Part shown: piece by piece, positions 41,337 through 51,025 of the stretch
Layout: each line of letters starts with the position of its first letter
How positions within the stretch are numbered: position 1 is the stretch's first letter
NCBI RefSeq assembly: GCF_019890635.1
Contig: NZ_JAIOAB010000008.1
Coordinates: 1-64,000 of the forward strand
Length of the DNA: 64,000 nt
Reading direction: 5' to 3'
From: Streptomyces sennicomposti
GTDB lineage: Bacteria > Actinomycetota > Actinomycetes > Streptomycetales > Streptomycetaceae
Made by a program: the position numbers and the translations under genes
Notes under the pieces: generated by a model
Told to the model about the DNA's origin: nothing
Databases searched by the model: none
What the model saw: only the letters and a program-made list of their open reading frames with translations

Positions 41337-42848
41337 ATGGAACGAATGGAACGCGTGGAGCCCATGCCCCTCAGCGCCGACGCCGGAGCGCGCGCCGACG
41401 CGTACGCCGCCGCGCCCCTGCTGAACTGCCTGATCCGCGAACTGGCGCAGCCCTGCCCGGACCCCGCGGGACGGCAGACGTACCGGCTGCCCGGCGGTGG
41501 GCGGCTGCTGCGGGTGCGCACCGGACGGCGGCCCGCCGACCCCGAGGTCCGCACGGACGGCGGCTGGCGGCGCGTCGGCCACACCGAGCTGGTCAAACTC
41601 GTCGCCGACGAACTGCGCCGGCACACCGGCCTGACCAACGACGAGCTGCCCGCCGAGATGATCGACAGCCGGGAGGCGGTAGGGGCGCTGCTCGCCGCCC
41701 GCGACCGGACGGCGGCCCCCGCCGATCCGTATCTGCGCTCCGAGCAGTCCCTCGTCACCGGCCACCCCTACCACCCGGCGCCCAAGGCGCGCGGCGGCGG
41801 CCCGGTCGCCTCCTGGCTGCCGTACGCGCCCGAGGCGTACGCCCGCTTCCCGCTGACGCTGCTGGCCGTGCGCGAGGACCTGGCCGTCGAGGAGGGCGAC
41901 ACCTCGGCGCTCGACGCGCTCGGCCAGGCCCCGCCCGGCTACCGGCTGCTGCCCGCGCACCCCTGGCAGCTGGACCTGATCGGCGGCGACCTCGCCGAGG
42001 CGTTCGCGGACGGCCGGCTGCTGCGGCTCGGGCACACGCCGTTCGAGACGTGCCCGACGGCGGCCGTCCGCACCGTCCACGCCGCCGGCCCCGACCTCTT
42101 CCTGAAGTTCAGCCTGGACGTGCGGATCACCAACGACGTGCGCCGGCTGTGGCGGCACGACCTGCTGCGGCTGCGCCGCACGGACGCGGCCGCCGTCACC
42201 GCCTTCGCGGCCCTGGACGGCCCGGCGGCCTGGCTGAGCGACCGCGGCTACCGCACCGCCTCCTTCGCCTTCGAGGAGCTGGCCGTCGTCGTCCGCGACG
42301 GACTCGGCCGGCACGCGCTGCCCGGTACGACGGTGCTGCTCGCCGCCGCCCTCGCCGAGGGCTTCGACGGCAACCCGCTGGACCGCCCGATGGACCCGGC
42401 GGTGTGGTGGGCGGCGTATCTGCGCCAGGTCGTGCCGCCCGCCCTCGCGGCCTTCGCCGACCACGGCGTCGTCCTGGAGGCGCATCTGCAGAACTCGCTG
42501 ATCGCCGTGGACGCGGCCGGGCTGCCCGTGCAGGCGCTGTTCCGGGACGCGGAGGGCGTGAAGCTGCTGCCGGAGACCAGCCGGGCGGCCGGCTGGGAGC
42601 GGCTGGTGTACTGCCTGGTCGTCAACCACCTCACCGAGATCGCCGCCGCCCTCGCCGAACGCCACCCCGGCTTCGACCCCTGGCCCGCCGCCCGCCGCGA
42701 ACTCTCCCGCCACCCCCTCCCCGAGATCCCCGCCCTCCTCACCACCCCCCCCCTCCCCGCCAAGACCAATCTCCTCCTGCGCTGGACCGGCGCCGACGGC
42801 GCGGCCGCCCGCTACCGCCCGCTGCGCAACCCGCTGGCCGGGGCGTAG
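41337..42848 (+). CDS. IucA/IucC-family NRPS-independent siderophore synthetase, second
   Basis: A 503-residue NIS synthetase with TGHPYHPAPKARGG, LLPAHPWQLDL, FLKFSLDVRITNDVRR and EAHLQNSLIAVD in the expected order. It is full length. The start could be ATG 41337 or ATG 41364; a CATACT -10-like element lies at 41307-41312. No recognisable DmdR-type iron box is present in the shared promoter region. Its sequence is well diverged from the neighbour, so the two probably act on different intermediates of one pathway. Confidence 0.88.
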   Translation: MERMERVEPMPLSADAGARADAYAAAPLLNCLIRELAQPCPDPAGRQTYRLPGGGRLLRVRTGRRPADPEVRTDGGWRRVGHTELVKLVADELRRHTGLTNDELPAEMIDSREAVGALLAARDRTAAPADPYLRSEQSLVTGHPYHPAPKARGGGPVASWLPYAPEAYARFPLTLLAVREDLAVEEGDTSALDALGQAPPGYRLLPAHPWQLDLIGGDLAEAFADGRLLRLGHTPFETCPTAAVRTVHAAGPDLFLKFSLDVRITNDVRRLWRHDLLRLRRTDAAAVTAFAALDGPAAWLSDRGYRTASFAFEELAVVVRDGLGRHALPGTTVLLAAALAEGFDGNPLDRPMDPAVWWAAYLRQVVPPALAAFADHGVVLEAHLQNSLIAVDAAGLPVQALFRDAEGVKLLPETSRAAGWERLVYCLVVNHLTEIAAALAERHPGFDPWPAARRELSRHPLPEIPALLTTPPLPAKTNLLLRWTGADGAAARYRPLRNPLAGA

Positions 42849-42950
42849 GAGACGCCGGGAGCGGAGCCGGGCGGGGCCGGGCGGGTCGGCCCAGGGCGGG
42901 CGGGAGCGGCCGGGAGCGGCCGGGGGAATGAGTGTTTAGTCCGCCTGCTA

Positions 42951-42984
42951 CGGGTCACGCGACCTGTCGGAACGAGGTGACCCG
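42951..42984. promoter_or_regulatory. Inverted repeat upstream of the second catalase
   Basis: CGGGTCAC (42951-42958) and GTGACCCG (42977-42984) with 18 bases between, in the 254-bp gap before the catalase gene. It could be a regulator site or an mRNA leader hairpin. I cannot assign a protein. Confidence 0.4.
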
Positions 42985-43102
42985 TGCCGGCGGGCCGCGC
43001 GGTGCGCGATGCCCGGCGGCGACCGCCGTCACGCACCCGATCGGGCGTCGGAGCACGAGGAAGCCGCGACGTGACTGCTGACGCACCACGAAAGGCAGAC
43101 CC

Positions 43103-44623
43103 ATGACGGAGATCCGACCCGCCACGACGACCGACTCCGGGGCGCCGGTGGAGAGCGACGAGCATTCGCTCACCGTGGGCCCCGGGGGGCCGATCCTCCT
43201 CCAGGACGCCTACCTGATCGAGCAGATGGCGCAGTTCAACCGGGAGCGGATCCCAGAGCGCCAGCCGCACGCCAAGGGAAGCGGCGCCTTCGGCTACTTC
43301 GAGGTGACCGACGACGTCAGCGCGTACACGAAGGCGGCCCTGTTCCAGCCCGGCGTCCGCACCGACCTGGTCATCCGGTTCTCCACCGTCGCCGGGGAGC
43401 GCGGCAGCCCGGACACCTGGCGCGACCCGCGCGGCTTCGCGGTGAAGTTCTACACCAGCGAAGGCAACTACGACATGGTCGGCAACAACACGCCCGTGTT
43501 CTTCGTGAAGGACCCGATGAAATTCCAGCACTTCATCCGGTCCCAGAAGCGCCGCGCGGACAACAACCTGCGCGACCACGACATGCAGTGGGACTTCTGG
43601 ACGCTGTCCCCGGAGTCCGCCCACCAGGTCACCTGGCTGATGGGCGACCGGGGCATCCCGCGCACCTGGCGCCACATGAACGGCTACACCTCCCACACCT
43701 ACATGTGGATCAACGCCGACGGCGAGCGGTTCTGGGTGAAGTACCACTTCAAGACGGACCAGGGCATCGAGTTCTTCACCCAGGACGAGGGCGACCAGAT
43801 GGCCGCGGCCGACACGGACTATCACACCCGGGACCTGTTCGAGCACATCCGGGACGGCGACTTCCCGAGCTGGACCCTGTACGTCCAGGTGATGCCGTAC
43901 GCGGAGGCCGCGCACTACCGCTTCAACCCCTTCGACCTCACCAAGGTGTGGCCGCACGGCGACTATCCGCTCATCCGGGTCGGCCGCATGACGCTCGACC
44001 GCAACCCCACCGACAACCACGCCCAGATCGAGCAGGCGGCGTTCCAGCCCAACAACTTCGTCCCCGGCATCGGCCCGAGCCCGGACCGCATGCTGCTGGC
44101 CAGGCTGTTCTCCTACGCGGACGCCCACCGCCACCGCATCGGCGCCAACTACCAGCAGCTGCCGGTGAACGCCCCGATCGTGGACGTCCACACGTATTCC
44201 AAGGACGGGGCGATGGCCTACCGGTACACCACCGACCCGGTGTACGCCCCGAACTCCAAGGGCGGCCCCGCCGCGGACACGGAGCGCTACGGCTCGCCGC
44301 CCAGCTGGACGGCCGACGGCGAGATCACCCGGTCCGCCTACGTCTCCCACGCCGAGGACGACGACTGGGGGCAGCCCGGCACCCTGGTGCGCGAGGTGCT
44401 GGACGACGCCGCCCGCGACCGCCTCGTGGACAACGTGGTGGGGCATCTCCTGAACGGCGTGAGCGAACCCGTCCTCGAACGTGCTTTTGCATACTGGTCG
44501 AACATCGACGAAAACATCGGCAAGCGCATCGCCGCCGGGGTGCGTGCCAAGGCCGACGAGAAGGACCCCAAGGCCGCCGCGCAGAGCAACCCGGCGCGCA
44601 GCTCGATGCAGCACAAGGCGTGA
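43103..44623 (+). CDS. Monofunctional haem catalase, second copy
   Basis: A 506-residue small-subunit catalase. Catalytic His56 ([11 protein letters not shown]), Asn128 ([11 protein letters not shown]) and haem ligand Tyr338 ([12 protein letters not shown]) are all present. The tail ([16 protein letters not shown]) is charged and probably disordered. The ATG follows GAAAGG. It carries neither of the two ureide-type operators found at the first catalase, so it is likely the general or stress catalase, under different control. Confidence 0.95.
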   Translation: MTEIRPATTTDSGAPVESDEHSLTVGPGGPILLQDAYLIEQMAQFNRERIPERQPHAKGSGAFGYFEVTDDVSAYTKAALFQPGVRTDLVIRFSTVAGERGSPDTWRDPRGFAVKFYTSEGNYDMVGNNTPVFFVKDPMKFQHFIRSQKRRADNNLRDHDMQWDFWTLSPESAHQVTWLMGDRGIPRTWRHMNGYTSHTYMWINADGERFWVKYHFKTDQGIEFFTQDEGDQMAAADTDYHTRDLFEHIRDGDFPSWTLYVQVMPYAEAAHYRFNPFDLTKVWPHGDYPLIRVGRMTLDRNPTDNHAQIEQAAFQPNNFVPGIGPSPDRMLLARLFSYADAHRHRIGANYQQLPVNAPIVDVHTYSKDGAMAYRYTTDPVYAPNSKGGPAADTERYGSPPSWTADGEITRSAYVSHAEDDDWGQPGTLVREVLDDAARDRLVDNVVGHLLNGVSEPVLERAFAYWSNIDENIGKRIAAGVRAKADEKDPKAAAQSNPARSSMQHKA

Positions 44624-44790
44624 CGGGGCGGCGCAAGAGGTAACGGGCAGCACGCGGGACAGCACAAAGGCGTCACGGGAAGGGTGTGCCGTCGCGGGCG
44701 CTCGCGGGCCCGCCTCCCCGCCGGTTCGGCACGTGTGATCACTATGCTGGCGTCGGGCATGGTGGGCGACCGGTGGGGATGGACGGGAAG

Positions 44791-45705
44791 ATGCTGCGAG
44801 AGGTCACTGCGACGCGCTATGTCGAGCCCCTGCACTCCGGCGGCTCGGTCCCCGGCGTCGTGGAGGCCGACGACCTCGGCACCTACGTCGTGAAGTTCAC
44901 CGGCTCCGCCCAGGGCCGCAAGGCGCTCGTCGCCGAGGTGGTCGTGGGGGAGCTGGCGCGCGCCCTCGGGCTGCGGTTCCCCGAACTGGTGCTGGTGCAC
45001 TTCGATCCGGAGCTGGCCGCGCACGAACCCCACCAGGAGGTACGCGACCTGCTCGACGCCAGCCCCGGCGTCAACCTCGGCATGGACTATCTGCCGGGCG
45101 CCCGCGACTTCACCCCGAAGGCCGCCGAGACCTTCGCGGTGGACCCGCTGGAGGCCGGGCGGATCGTGTGGCTGGACGCGCTGACGGCCAACGTGGACCG
45201 CACCGTCCACAGCTCCAACCTGATGATCTGGCCGACACTCGGCACCGTGCCGCCGCGGCTGTGGCTGATCGACCACGGCGCCGCCCTCGTCTTCCACCAC
45301 CGCTGGGACACCTCGGCGCCCGACAAGGCGTACGACTTCCGGCACCACGCCCTCGGCCGGTACGGCCCCGACGTCCGGGCCGCCGACGCCGAACTCGCCC
45401 CCCGGGTCACCCCCGAGCTGCTGCGGTCGGTCCTGGCCGAGGTGCCGGACGCGTGGCTCGCCGACGAGCCGGGCTTCGCCGGCCCGGAGGAGCTGCGCGC
45501 CGCCTACGCCGACTACCTCGCCGCCCGGGTGGCCGCCTCCGCGGCCTGGCTGCCCACGGACTTCCCAGGCCGCGCCGAACTGGCCGCCGAGGAGGCCCGG
45601 CGCGCGGCGAGGACCCGGGCGGGACGGCCCGACTGGCTCAAGCGGGTGCCCGATCTGCACGGCAAGCCGGCCGCGGAGAAGGACTGGTCGGCCCACCTGG
45701 AGTAG
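44791..45705 (+). CDS. HipA-family kinase-like protein
   Basis: A 304-residue protein of the HipA-like kinase family. It has a nucleotide-loop region (SGGSVPGVVEADDLGTYVVK), a kinase-like LDALTANVDRTVHSSNLM (catalytic Asp/Asn), and LWLIDHGAALVFHH in the DFG position. HipA kinases phosphorylate target proteins in toxin-antitoxin pairs, but this stand-alone actinobacterial type has no HipB partner here, and its target is unknown. ATG 44791 is preferred; ATG 44779 is also in frame. It is convergent with malate synthase. Confidence 0.8.
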   Translation: MLREVTATRYVEPLHSGGSVPGVVEADDLGTYVVKFTGSAQGRKALVAEVVVGELARALGLRFPELVLVHFDPELAAHEPHQEVRDLLDASPGVNLGMDYLPGARDFTPKAAETFAVDPLEAGRIVWLDALTANVDRTVHSSNLMIWPTLGTVPPRLWLIDHGAALVFHHRWDTSAPDKAYDFRHHALGRYGPDVRAADAELAPRVTPELLRSVLAEVPDAWLADEPGFAGPEELRAAYADYLAARVAASAAWLPTDFPGRAELAAEEARRAARTRAGRPDWLKRVPDLHGKPAAEKDWSAHLE

Positions 45706-45798
45706 CCCGCCCCGGGGGAGACACCGCACGAGAACGTGTGCCGGAAGTGTGCGGCAACGTGTGCGGCGATCCGCACGCGAACCCGTGCGGGCACACGT

Positions 45799-45838
45799 GT
45801 GAGCGGTCCCCGGGACGTGCTTCCCGGGGACCGCTCAC
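45799..45838. terminator. Bidirectional terminator
   Basis: Perfect 17-bp arms at 45799-45815 and 45822-45838 with a 6-base loop, between the convergent HipA-like and malate synthase genes. Confidence 0.88.
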
Positions 45839-45848
45839 CCCCCGCGGC

Positions 45849-47474
45849 TCAGCCCCGCAGCCGCTCGTACGCCGGCAGCGTCAGGAAGTCGGCGTAGTCC
45901 TCGTCCAGGGACACCTGCAGGAGCAGATCGTGGGCCTGCTGCCAGTTGCCCGCGGCGAACGCCTCCTCGCCGATCTCCTCGCGGATGGCGGCCAGTTCCT
46001 CGGCGGCGACCTTGCGGGCCAGCTCCGGCGTGGCCTTCTCGCCGTTCTCGAACTGGACGCCCGCGTTGATCCACTGCCAGATCTGCGAGCGGGAGATCTC
46101 GGCGGTGGCCGCGTCCTCCATCAGGTTGAAGATGGCGACGGCGCCCAGGCCCCGCAGCCACGCCTCGATGTAACGGATGCCCACCTGGACGGCGTTGACC
46201 AGGCCCGCGTACGTCGGCTTGGCGTCGAGGGAGTCGATCGCGATCAGGTCGGCCGCCTTCACGTCCACGTCCTCGCGCAGCCGGTCCTTCTGGTTCGGCC
46301 GCTCGCCGAGGACCCTGTCGAAGGACTCCATGGCGATCGGCACCAGGTCGGGGTGGGCGACCCAGGAGCCGTCGAAACCGTCGCCGGCCTCGCGGTCCTT
46401 GTCGGCGCGGACCTTCTCGAAGGCCACCTTGTTGACCTCGGCGTCCTTGCGGGAGGGGATGAACGCCGCCATGCCGCCGATCGCGTGCGCGCCGCGCTTG
46501 TGGCAGGTGCGCACGAGGAGTTCGGTGTACGCGCGCATGAACGGGGCGGTCATCGTGACCGCGTTGCGGTCCGGCAGGACGAACTTCTCGCCGCCGTCAC
46601 GGAAGTTCTTCACGATGGAGAACAGGTAGTCCCAGCGGCCGGCGTTCAACCCGGAGGCGTGGTCGCGCAGTTCGTAGAGGATCTCCTCCATCTCGTACGC
46701 GGCCGTGATCGTCTCGATCAGGACGGTGGCGCGGACGGTGCCCTGCGGGATGCCGACGTAGTCCTGGGCGAAGACGAAGATCTCGTTCCAGAGGCGGGCC
46801 TCCAGGTGCGACTCCGTCTTCGGCAGGTAGAAGTACGGGCCCTTGCCGAGGTCCAGCAGCCGCTGGGCGTTGTGGAAGAAGTACAGGCCGAAGTCGACCA
46901 GGGCGCCCGGGACCTGGCGGCCCTCGGCGTCCACGAGGTGCCGCTCGCTGAGGTGCCAGCCGCGTGGGCGCATCACGACCGTGGCCAGTTCGTCGGCCGG
47001 GCGCAGGGCGTAGGACTTGCCCGACCTCGGGTCGGTGAAGTCGATGCGGCGGGTGTAGGCGTCGATCAGGTTGAGCTGGCCGAGGACGACGTTCTCCCAG
47101 GTGGGCGCGGAGGCGTCCTCGAAGTCGGCGAGCCAGACCTTCGCGCCCGAGTTGAGCGCGTTGATGGTCATCTTGCGGTCGGTGGGACCGGTGATCTCGA
47201 CCCGGCGGTCGTTCAGCGCCGCGGGGGCCGGGGCGACCTTCCAGGAGTCGTCCGCGCGGATCGCGGCCGTCTCCGGGAGGAAGTCGAGGGTGGAGGTGCG
47301 GGCGATCTCGGCGCGGCGCTCCGCACGGCGGGCGAGGAGTTCGTCGCGGCGCGGCGTGAACCGCCGGTGCAGCTCCGCCACGAAGGCGAGCGCCGCGTCG
47401 GAGAGGACCTCCTCCTGCCGGGGCAGGGGCTCGGCGTCGACGATGGCCAGCGGGGACGGCGCTGGTGCGGACAT
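45849..47474 (-). CDS. aceB: Malate synthase A
   Basis: A 541-residue malate synthase joining glyoxylate and acetyl-CoA to L-malate. Family signatures include MTINALNSGAKVWLADFEDA, RPRGWHL, ATVLIETITAAYEMEEILYE (a conserved active-site segment), and DGSWVAHPDLVP. The size fits isoform A. No isocitrate lyase is near, and the promoter carries AllR-type dyads plus the TTCAACA palindrome. Its glyoxylate therefore probably comes from ureides rather than the acetate shunt. Confidence 0.96.
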   Translation of the reverse strand: MSAPAPSPLAIVDAEPLPRQEEVLSDAALAFVAELHRRFTPRRDELLARRAERRAEIARTSTLDFLPETAAIRADDSWKVAPAPAALNDRRVEITGPTDRKMTINALNSGAKVWLADFEDASAPTWENVVLGQLNLIDAYTRRIDFTDPRSGKSYALRPADELATVVMRPRGWHLSERHLVDAEGRQVPGALVDFGLYFFHNAQRLLDLGKGPYFYLPKTESHLEARLWNEIFVFAQDYVGIPQGTVRATVLIETITAAYEMEEILYELRDHASGLNAGRWDYLFSIVKNFRDGGEKFVLPDRNAVTMTAPFMRAYTELLVRTCHKRGAHAIGGMAAFIPSRKDAEVNKVAFEKVRADKDREAGDGFDGSWVAHPDLVPIAMESFDRVLGERPNQKDRLREDVDVKAADLIAIDSLDAKPTYAGLVNAVQVGIRYIEAWLRGLGAVAIFNLMEDAATAEISRSQIWQWINAGVQFENGEKATPELARKVAAEELAAIREEIGEEAFAAGNWQQAHDLLLQVSLDEDYADFLTLPAYERLRG

Positions 47475-47594
47475 GAGCTGTCACTTCCTTCGGGGGAGCT
47501 TCTTCAGCGAACCACGTTCACCGCCACCGCGCCGTGGCACTGGATGCCAGGAGGCACGAATGGGGTATATGGCGCCCACGGATCGGCCAGGCGC

Positions 47595-47630
47595 TTCTGA
47601 TCAGTGGATACTAGTTTCCTCATGGTGGAA
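47595..47630. promoter_or_regulatory. Tandem AllR-type operator of aceB
   Basis: TTCTG-ATCAG-TGGAT (47595-47609) and TTCCT-CATGG-TGGAA (47616-47630), centres 21 bp apart. One dyad fills the promoter spacer and the other overlaps the -10. Confidence 0.72.
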
Positions 47631-47636
47631 GTTCAA
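47608..47636 (-). promoter_or_regulatory. aceB promoter (-35 TTGAAC, -10 TAGTAT)
   Basis: On the minus strand, TTGAAC (47631-47636), a 17-bp spacer, TAGTAT (47608-47613). Confidence 0.72.
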
Positions 47637-47648
47637 TGGTTTGTTGAT
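47632..47648. promoter_or_regulatory. TTCAACA-N3-TGTTGAA palindrome, aceB copy
   Basis: TTCAATG-GTT-TGTTGAT, one base beyond the AllR-type dyad and overlapping the -35 element. It is the weakest of the four copies. Confidence 0.5.
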
Positions 47649-47761
47649 GTCGAGATTCTCTGAGTCGAGGGACTGTGGCGTTCAGTGCCACGCCGTTCAC
47701 TCCAGGTCGCCGTTCGCTCCCGGCGCGCCGCACGGGCGCACTCCGGACGCGCCGGACCGGC

Positions 47762-48439
47762 TCACTCCAGGCACGCCAGATCGGCCTCGGTGTCGATGTC
47801 GTACGGCTGCGCCACGTCGCCGCACTCCACCAGCGTGATCTCCGCCGCGTGCTCCTTCAGATAGGCGCGTGCCCCCCGGTCGCCGGTCGCACTCGCCGCG
47901 ATGCCCGCCCAGTGCGCCGCCCCGAACAGCACGGGATGCCCGCGCACCCCGTCGTACGCCGCCGCGGCCAGCGACGTGTCGTCCTTGAACGCGGCCCGCA
48001 CCCGGCCCGCCGCCCGTGCGCCGATGCCCGGCTGGTCCACCAGGCACACCAGCGCCGCCCGCGCCCCCGAACCGGCCAGCGAGTCCAGTCCCGCCCGCAG
48101 CGAGGATCCCATGCCCTCCTCCCAGCCCGGGTTGTTCACCAGCACGCAGCCCGCGAGCCGCGCCCGCTCCCGTACGTCGCCGGAGCGCGCCCCCAGCACC
48201 ACGTGCACCCGGGCGCAGCCGGCCGCCCGCAGCACCGCGACCGCGTGCTCCACCAGCGGCCGGCCCCGGTGCGTCAGCAGCGCCTTGGGCCGCCCGCCGA
48301 GCCGCCGCCCGCCCCCGGCGGCCAGCACCAGCCCGGCCACCTCGTCCGTCGGCCCGGCCACCTCGTCCGTCGGCCCGGCCACCTCGCCGGGCCCGGCGGC
48401 CCCGTCCGGCCCGCTCACCTCGTCGTCCGTGTGTGTCAT
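47762..48439 (-). CDS. Nucleotidyltransferase, MocA-like (molybdopterin cytidylyltransferase)
   Basis: A 225-residue protein with the MobA/MocA signature LVLAAGGGRRLGGRPKALL at residues 37-55, NPGWEEGMGSSLRAGL, and CLVDQPGI. MocA-type enzymes add CMP to the Mo cofactor for xanthine dehydrogenase-family enzymes, which would fit purine breakdown. The N-terminal 36 residues are an unusual low-complexity extension with two AGPTDEV repeats. The ATG at 48439 follows AGGA. It lies upstream of aceB on the same strand, beyond a 287-bp control region. Confidence 0.78.
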   Translation of the reverse strand: MTHTDDEVSGPDGAAGPGEVAGPTDEVAGPTDEVAGLVLAAGGGRRLGGRPKALLTHRGRPLVEHAVAVLRAAGCARVHVVLGARSGDVRERARLAGCVLVNNPGWEEGMGSSLRAGLDSLAGSGARAALVCLVDQPGIGARAAGRVRAAFKDDTSLAAAAYDGVRGHPVLFGAAHWAGIAASATGDRGARAYLKEHAAEITLVECGDVAQPYDIDTEADLACLE

Positions 48440-48581
48440 GCGTCCTGCATACCTGACCACCGGACGGCCGCGCGGTTTCGTGGGGCTGAATTTCGGTCCC
48501 CGTGCTGGCGCGGCCCGCCCCCGGTGTCGTTTACTACCCGCGTCCGGGGACTGCGCACGACGACGTGCGAGGGGGAGGGCT

Positions 48582-48896
48582 GTGTTGCGGAGCTTGGACC
48601 AGCGGCCGGTGGCGGGCAGCGAAGAGGACCCGAGGGTGGCGGGACTGCGCACCGCCGTGTCCCGGTTACGCCGCGAACTGGCCGCTCATCCCGTGGAGTT
48701 CGCCGACCGCTCGATAGCCGAGGACGAACTCGCCGCTCTCGCCGCGATGGCCGCCCACGGCGTCCCCGAGATACCGCGGCTGCGCCGCTCCCTGCTGCTG
48801 ATCGCCGGATCGATAGGCTCGGTGAGCGCCCTGCGCCCCGGCCTGTCCGAGGTGCGGGCCGCGGTGGACCTGTTCGGGCAGCCGCCACGCGGCTGA
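48582..48896 (+). CDS. DUF5955 family protein
   Basis: A 104-residue actinomycete-specific protein. The core RTAVSRLRRELAAHPVEF, then EDELAALAAMAAHGVPEIPR and RRSLLLIAGSIGSVSAL, matches the DUF5955 pattern as I know it. The function is unknown. It is mostly helical, without a signal peptide. The GTG at 48582 follows GGGGGAGGG. Confidence 0.75.
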   Translation: MLRSLDQRPVAGSEEDPRVAGLRTAVSRLRRELAAHPVEFADRSIAEDELAALAAMAAHGVPEIPRLRRSLLLIAGSIGSVSALRPGLSEVRAAVDLFGQPPRG

Positions 48897-49008
48897 CCGG
48901 CCGAGAGGCGATACGGGTACCGGCACGGGGGCGGGCACGCCCCGCCGCGGTGCGCAGCCCGCGCCGACACGGCGCTCAGGGCCCGTACGGGTACGGCGGA
49001 TACGGCGC

Positions 49009-49677
49009 TCAGGCCCTGCGGCGTCGTACGAGCCCCTGTTCGGTCGCCGCCGCCACCGCCGCCGTGCGCGACTCCACGCCCAGCTTGGCGTAGACGTGCA
49101 CCAGATGGGACTTCACCGTGGCCTGGCTCAGGAACAGGCGCTTGCTGATCTCCAGGTTGGACAGCCCGTCGCGGACCAGCTCCAGCACCTCCAGCTCACG
49201 GCGGCTGAGCGCGGCGGCCGGGGTGCGCATGCGGTCCATCAGCCGGTGCGCCACCGCCGGGGCCAGCGCCGAGCGCCCCGAGGCGGCGGTGCGCACCGCC
49301 GCCGCCAGCTCCCGCGGCGGGGCGTCCTTCAGCAGATAGCCCGCCGCGCCCGCCTCCACCGCCGCGAGGATGTCCGCGTCCGTGTCGTACGTCGTCAGCA
49401 CCAGCACGCGCGGGGCCCCGGTGCGGGCGGTGATCTGCGCCGTCGCCTCCGCGCCGTGCGCCCCGCCCGGCCCGAACTGGAGGTCCATCAGCACCACGTC
49501 GATCCCGCCCGCGGCGGCCAGCTCCACGGCGCGCTCCGCCGTCGGCGCCTCTGCGGCGATCTCGAAGTCCGGCTCGGCGGCCAGCACCGCCCGCAGCCCG
49601 GCACGGACCACGGGATGGTCGTCGGCCAGCAGCAGCCGGATCGGCCCGCTCCCCTCGGTCATGTCCTCGGGTGTCAT
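49009..49677 (-). CDS. NarL/LuxR-type response regulator
   Basis: A 222-residue regulator. The receiver domain has the acidic pair LLADDHP and phospho-acceptor Asp65 (VVLMDLQFG), with LLKDAPP at the end of the receiver. The C-terminal LuxR helix-turn-helix includes LSRRELEVLELVRDGLSN and LSQATVKSHLVHVYAKLG. Its ATG overlaps the stop of the kinase gene by 4 bases, so they form a pair. The divergent ABC exporter at 51026 is the likely target. Confidence 0.92.
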   Translation of the reverse strand: MTPEDMTEGSGPIRLLLADDHPVVRAGLRAVLAAEPDFEIAAEAPTAERAVELAAAGGIDVVLMDLQFGPGGAHGAEATAQITARTGAPRVLVLTTYDTDADILAAVEAGAAGYLLKDAPPRELAAAVRTAASGRSALAPAVAHRLMDRMRTPAAALSRRELEVLELVRDGLSNLEISKRLFLSQATVKSHLVHVYAKLGVESRTAAVAAATEQGLVRRRRA

Positions 49678-50891
49678 ACGGCGCTCCCCAGGTCCGGGTC
49701 CGGGCGGGGCAGGGTGACCGCCACCGCCGTGCCCTGGCCGGGCGCCGACTCCACCGTGAACGTGCCGCCCAGCGCCGTGGCGCGCGAGCGCATCGCGGGC
49801 AGCCCGAAACCGCCGTCCGCCCCGCCGCCCCCGCCACCGCCGGCGCCCCCGCCCACGGCGGCCGGCACGGCGTCCGGCACGAACCCGACCCCGTCGTCCA
49901 CCACGTCCAGCGCCACCGCCGTGTCCATGAAACTCAGGGTGATCTCCACCCGTCCGGCGCGGGCGTGCCGCAGCGTGTTGCCGAGCGCGGACTGCGCGAT
50001 CCGCAGCAGCGCCACCTCGTACGGCGTCGGCAGCTCGGCCGGGACGCCGCTCACCGAGAACCGGACCGCCGGCGGCCCCGCCGTCTTCGCGCACAGCCGT
50101 TCGAGGGCGCCGGCCAGCGAGCCGCGCTCCAGATCCGGCGGCGTCAGCGCGTGCACGAACCGGCGGGCCTCGGCGAGGTTGTCCTGCGCGGTGGCGCGGG
50201 CCTGCTCGATGTGGACGGCGGCCGGGGACCCGTCCGGCACCGCCCGCTGGGCGGCGCGCAGCAGCAACTGGATGCTGGACAGACCCTGCGCCAGCGTGTC
50301 GTGAATCTCCCGGGCCAGCCGCTCCCGCTCCGCCAGCGTGCCCGCCGTGCGCTCGGCGGCGGCCAGCTCGGCGCGGGCGGCCACCAGCTCCTCGATCAGC
50401 CTGCGGCGCCGCTCGCTCTCCCGGTACAGCGCCTCGTAGCCGAGCACGGTCGCCACGGCGACCCCCGCGCCGAGCAGCGGCCCGATGAACGCGCCCGGAG
50501 CGAGCTGCCCGCCGTGCCCGACGAACCCGGCGATGGCCGCCGCAGCGGTCACCGCGACCGCGGGCAGCCCCCAGCGCACCGGCAGCAGGTGCAGCTGGAG
50601 GAAGTACAGCGGGAACGCCGCCCACAGCGCGTCCGGCGAGAACACCAGCAGCACCAGCCAGGACGCGCACAGCACCCCCAGCCACACCGTCGAGGCGCGC
50701 CGGGAGCGCCGTACGGACCGGTTCAGCACGCCGACGGCGAACACCGCGCCGGTGGCGAGCGCCGCTGTCACCGTCGCGGCCGCCGACGGGCCGTGCGCGC
50801 GGGCCGCGGCGAGGGCGAGCAGGCCGGTGAACAGGGCGTACAGGCACAGGCGCAGGGCGGCGACGACGGAGGAGTGGGGGCGGACGTCCAT
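49674..50891 (-). CDS. Sensor histidine kinase (NarX/DesK type)
   Basis: A 405-residue membrane kinase. About five hydrophobic segments lie within residues 12-155 and there is no large extracellular domain. HisKA_3 has phospho-acceptor His197 (ERLAREIHDTLAQGL). The HATPase region shows NTLRHARAG, DDGVGF and FGLPAMRSRA, interrupted by a long Gly-rich insertion. The N-terminus is set at ATG 50891. It is the partner of the response regulator at 49009. Confidence 0.9.
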   Translation of the reverse strand: MDVRPHSSVVAALRLCLYALFTGLLALAAARAHGPSAAATVTAALATGAVFAVGVLNRSVRRSRRASTVWLGVLCASWLVLLVFSPDALWAAFPLYFLQLHLLPVRWGLPAVAVTAAAAIAGFVGHGGQLAPGAFIGPLLGAGVAVATVLGYEALYRESERRRRLIEELVAARAELAAAERTAGTLAERERLAREIHDTLAQGLSSIQLLLRAAQRAVPDGSPAAVHIEQARATAQDNLAEARRFVHALTPPDLERGSLAGALERLCAKTAGPPAVRFSVSGVPAELPTPYEVALLRIAQSALGNTLRHARAGRVEITLSFMDTAVALDVVDDGVGFVPDAVPAAVGGGAGGGGGGGADGGFGLPAMRSRATALGGTFTVESAPGQGTAVAVTLPRPDPDLGSAV

Positions 50892-51025
50892 GACCGCTCC
50901 AGGGTAAGCGGGCGCCGCGCTCCGTCCGTCAACCGAAAGTTTGAAAGCCTCCCGCACCCTTCGGCGCCCGTGGAGCGTGCCCCGGCGCGATGCCCGGCGG
51001 GGGCCGCCGCACGCAGGGTGGGGGC

